Below, piece after piece: positions 61,662 to 64,000 of a stretch of DNA of 64,000 nt (the stretch's first letter is position 1; the number at the start of each line of letters is the position of its first letter). The stretch spans positions 62,001 to 126,000 of the forward strand of contig NZ_CP134159.1 in assembly GCF_032197885.1 (NCBI RefSeq), given 5' to 3'. The notes under the pieces are model-generated. The model had not been told where the DNA came from. It ran no database searches and saw only the letters and a list, made by a program, of their open reading frames with translations. The position numbers and the translations under genes were made by a program. The DNA is from Levilactobacillus namurensis. Lineage in GTDB: Bacteria; Bacillota; Bacilli; Lactobacillales; Lactobacillaceae.

Positions 61662-62504
61662 ATGACCAAAACTTGGTTTATTACGGGAACTTCGACGGGA
61701 TTCGGGAAGTCGCTGGCGACCTTTTTAGCGCAAAAGGATGACGTTAATCTAGTGGCGACGGCGCGGCACACGGACCAGTTGAGTTACCTGGATCCGTATG
61801 ATCACGGACAAATCTTGAAGTTGACGCTGGACGTCACGAAACAGGCCGAAATTGAAGCCGCGGTTAAGGCCACTAATGCAAAGTTTAACGGTATCGATGT
61901 GTTGATCAATAACGCTGGTCTAGGATACTTTGGGACCTTCGAGGAAAGCGACCGGGACGCGGTACGGTACATGTTCGACGTCAACGTCTGGGGACTCGTC
62001 GACATGACTCGGGCGGTCTTGCCGACCATGCGGGCACAGAAGTCCGGAAGCATCGTCAACTTCTCCTCTATCGCTGGGTTGGCTTCCTTTACCACGCTGT
62101 CCTTCTATAACGGGAGTAAGTACGCGGTCGAGGGGGTCAGTGAGTCCTTGGCACAAGAGGTGGCGGACCAGGGCATCAAGGTCATGCTGATTGAGCCTAG
62201 TGGTTTCCGGACGGATTGGGCCGGACGGTCATCGCAGAAGACGCTACCACAAATCGATGCTTACCGGCAATTTGCGAGTCGCATCGAGGGCAACGCTAAG
62301 GAAGCCCATCACGAAGCGGGTGACCCGGATAAGGCTGCGGAAATCATCTACGATCAAGTTACCAACCACGCGGCGGACCTGCCCTTGCGGTTACCGTTAG
62401 GCCAATGGGCGACCGATACCGCGATTGAGAAGTACACCCGGACACTGGCTGATTTTAAGGCCTTGCATGACTTGTCGGCATCGGCTGACCGTCCGGAGAA
62501 GTAA
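61662..62504 (+). CDS. Short-chain dehydrogenase/reductase
   Basis: A 280-residue SDR. The cofactor motif is 'TGTSTGFGKSL' (residues 8-18), with 'DVTKQAE', 'NNAGLG' (~81), the catalytic Ser in 'NFSSIAG' (~139), and Tyr-Lys in 'SFYNGSKYAVEG' (YNGSK, ~152). 'EPSGFRTDW' follows. The ATG lies behind TAGGAGG. The MerR-type promoter suggests induction by a reactive or toxic compound; the substrate is not evident. It is intact, unlike the SDR at 29072. Confidence 0.92.
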   Translation: MTKTWFITGTSTGFGKSLATFLAQKDDVNLVATARHTDQLSYLDPYDHGQILKLTLDVTKQAEIEAAVKATNAKFNGIDVLINNAGLGYFGTFEESDRDAVRYMFDVNVWGLVDMTRAVLPTMRAQKSGSIVNFSSIAGLASFTTLSFYNGSKYAVEGVSESLAQEVADQGIKVMLIEPSGFRTDWAGRSSQKTLPQIDAYRQFASRIEGNAKEAHHEAGDPDKAAEIIYDQVTNHAADLPLRLPLGQWATDTAIEKYTRTLADFKALHDLSASADRPEK

Positions 62505-62525
62505 GCGAACAATTTGTATGATCAA

Positions 62526-62562
62526 GGGACCGCCTGCACAGAGCACAAGGCGGTCCCTTTTA
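62526..62562. terminator. Bidirectional terminator
   Basis: GGGACCGCCT/AGGCGGTCCC hairpin with a following T tract, between convergent genes. Confidence 0.88.
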
Positions 62563-62574
62563 GTGCGGTAAAGG

Positions 62575-64000
62575 TCAATGACGACGGGTAACCATGAACC
62601 AGCCCAGAGCGCAGCTTAATCCGACCCCCAAAATCTTTAGCCAGAGTGTTGGGGTGGTCTCGTTAGTCTGCGGGAGGGTGGCAGCGGCTATGGAAGATGA
62701 CTTTTGAGGCGTGAAGATTGCTTGGGATGGTTTGGAAAGGTTGGTCATTGCTTCTGGATCAGGTGACGGCACTGGTTTCACGGCGGTGCCTGCAGTGTTG
62801 GGGTGGCGATTAGGTTGGTCAACAAGTTCAGGAACCGGTGCGGGCGTCACGGCAACTGGAGGCGTGGTGGGTGGTGTGCTGTGACTTTCGCCGACGGTTG
62901 TGACGGCTTGATAAACGTACGTGACCGTTTGGCTTCCCGTCGTAAAGGTCCCCGTGGCGTTAGTCGGACGGTGACTTAGGGTGTAGCCATTAAAAGTAGG
63001 GGCGACGGTGGCGTAGGGACTACCCGGATTGCCCGTTAACGTCTCGCTGGGCTTAAGGACCTTGCCACTGTCCGTGACGTAGTGAACCGTCACCGTGCCG
63101 GTGGTAATTTGGGGTGCATTTTTCGTGTACACGTAGGTGACGATAACCGATTCAGCGGTATATTTACCCGTTGGATGGCCGATGGTCTTCTGCCAGGTGT
63201 AATTGGGAATCGTCTTCTTGACGGTGGTGTAGGTGTCACCAATGAGGCCGGTATGATCAATGACATCGTCTTGAATTCGGTGACCCTGATCGTCGACGTA
63301 GCGGGTCGTGACCGGCCCGGCGGTGTCAACTAGGCGGTAGGGTTGGATAACGACTATTTCTGGAGTGCTATTTGGGGATAAACGGTAGGCACCGACTAAG
63401 TAGGCACTATCTTTAAAAAGGACAGTGTTTCCATGTAGGTCGATTATTCGGTTAACTTTATATGGATTCTGATAAAGGTTGGTATAAACCAGGTTTCCAT
63501 CGGTATCTGGTGAAACTTTAGCGCTTCGGTCGGTTAAATAGCCGATGGCATCAATATGATTTTCATTGCCGTCTTGCGCCGTGATAGTTGTAGCGGGAAT
63601 GACGTAAGGAAGCGCCTGCAGACTTACTTTGGTCCCATCGGGCAGGTAGAGGGGTTGAACCAGGGTGGCCTGGTGAGAAGCGAGCTTAAAGAACTTTAGG
63701 GGCTTAACAATTGTTTGGCCTTGGTAGGCGCACGTAAGCCCTTTGGCGACTAAAGCTTTAAGACTAGAAAAATCGGTGACCGTGTTGAACTGAATGTATA
63801 GCTCTTTTAAGTTAGTCAGATTGCTAAGTGGTTTGACGTCCGAGATGCGGTTCAACGAAACGTCCAGCGTCACCAGTTTTTTCAGGGCCGACAGCGGAGA
63901 GATATCGGTAATGTCGCCGTGGAAGCGGGAGGGGTTAGCGTTGAGGTTACCTCCCAGAGTGAGTTTGGTGAGGTTAGTCAGGAGTTCGATACCCGATAGG
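62575..64000 (-). CDS. Internalin-like LRR surface protein with MucBP repeats and LPQTNE anchor, 5' end outside window
   Basis: The C-terminal ~475 residues of a large wall protein; the frame remains open to the window edge. Leucine-rich repeats ('LTNLTKLTLGGN', 'LVTLDVSLNRISDVKPLSNLTNLKELYI' in two parts) come first, then an inter-repeat domain. Two MucBP-type modules follow ('TTRYVDDQGHRIQDDVI...' and 'TVHYVTDSGKVLKPSETL...'), then a Pro/Thr/Val spacer and the sortase signal 'LPQTNE' with membrane anchor and 'TRRH' tail. It is probably an adhesin for mucus or host surfaces. Together with the gene at 39481 it shows LPQTNE is the local sorting motif. Confidence 0.92.
   Translation of the reverse strand, partial: LSGIELLTNLTKLTLGGNLNANPSRFHGDITDISPLSALKKLVTLDVSLNRISDVKPLSNLTNLKELYIQFNTVTDFSSLKALVAKGLTCAYQGQTIVKPLKFFKLASHQATLVQPLYLPDGTKVSLQALPYVIPATTITAQDGNENHIDAIGYLTDRSAKVSPDTDGNLVYTNLYQNPYKVNRIIDLHGNTVLFKDSAYLVGAYRLSPNSTPEIVVIQPYRLVDTAGPVTTRYVDDQGHRIQDDVIDHTGLIGDTYTTVKKTIPNYTWQKTIGHPTGKYTAESVIVTYVYTKNAPQITTGTVTVHYVTDSGKVLKPSETLTGNPGSPYATVAPTFNGYTLSHRPTNATGTFTTGSQTVTYVYQAVTTVGESHSTPPTTPPVAVTPAPVPELVDQPNRHPNTAGTAVKPVPSPDPEAMTNLSKPSQAIFTPQKSSSIAAATLPQTNETTPTLWLKILGVGLSCALGWFMVTRRH

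Overview
The window looks like chromosome of a Gram-positive lactic acid bacterium of the family Lactobacillaceae, probably a higher-GC heterofermentative group such as Levilactobacillus. This rests on the LPQTNE sortase signals, a KxYKxGKxW signal peptide, MucBP and DUF5776-like surface domains, a THF riboswitch before folT, strong AGGAGG ribosome sites and the overall gene set. The species is an inference. Six parS-like sites (23.8-61.5 kb) match the ParB/Spo0J consensus, which suggests an origin-proximal location.

Region 1 (1-14.2 kb) is a type 1 BREX phage-defence locus: brxA (5' end outside the window), brxB, brxC, full-length pglX, a tyrosine recombinase, an inverted and headless second pglX copy, and pglZ. 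The two pglX copies share three inverted repeats (132, 58 and 21 bp) at matching, in-frame positions, with the recombinase gene between them. This has the layout of a shufflon that re-sorts methyltransferase specificity and can also switch the C-terminus on or off. brxL is not found after pglZ.

Region 2 (14.4-31.9 kb) holds secreted and surface proteins, a DUF2075 ATPase, an ADP-ribosylglycohydrolase, a MarR regulator with an alpha/beta hydrolase, a THF riboswitch with folT followed by folC, oxidoreductases, an orphan HicB-like protein, a secreted nuclease and a LysR regulator. Region 3 (31.9-38.7 kb) has an acetyltransferase, an aldo/keto reductase, a purine permease-PRTase-purH operon, a phosphoesterase, a candidate ~100-nt small RNA and two tandem small membrane peptides with a duplicated leader. 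Region 4 (38.7-54.2 kb) has an LRR LPQTNE protein, a metal P1B-ATPase with its ArsR regulator, a mazEF pair whose toxin is split by an IS30-family element, a metallo-beta-lactamase-fold protein with TetR regulator, acetyltransferases and a secreted GH20 hydrolase. Region 5 (54.4-64 kb) has an ABC exporter, two reductase genes with MerR-type promoters, an AT-rich patch with a frameshifted secreted protein, map, and an LRR/MucBP surface protein that runs off the end.

Several genes carry single-base or insertional lesions: folC (+1 base), an SDR gene (+1 base), an acetyltransferase (ochre), an MFS exporter (amber), a secreted protein (poly-T slip), an ATG-to-ATA start, and mazF (IS). They could be real strain-level decay or partly sequencing error.
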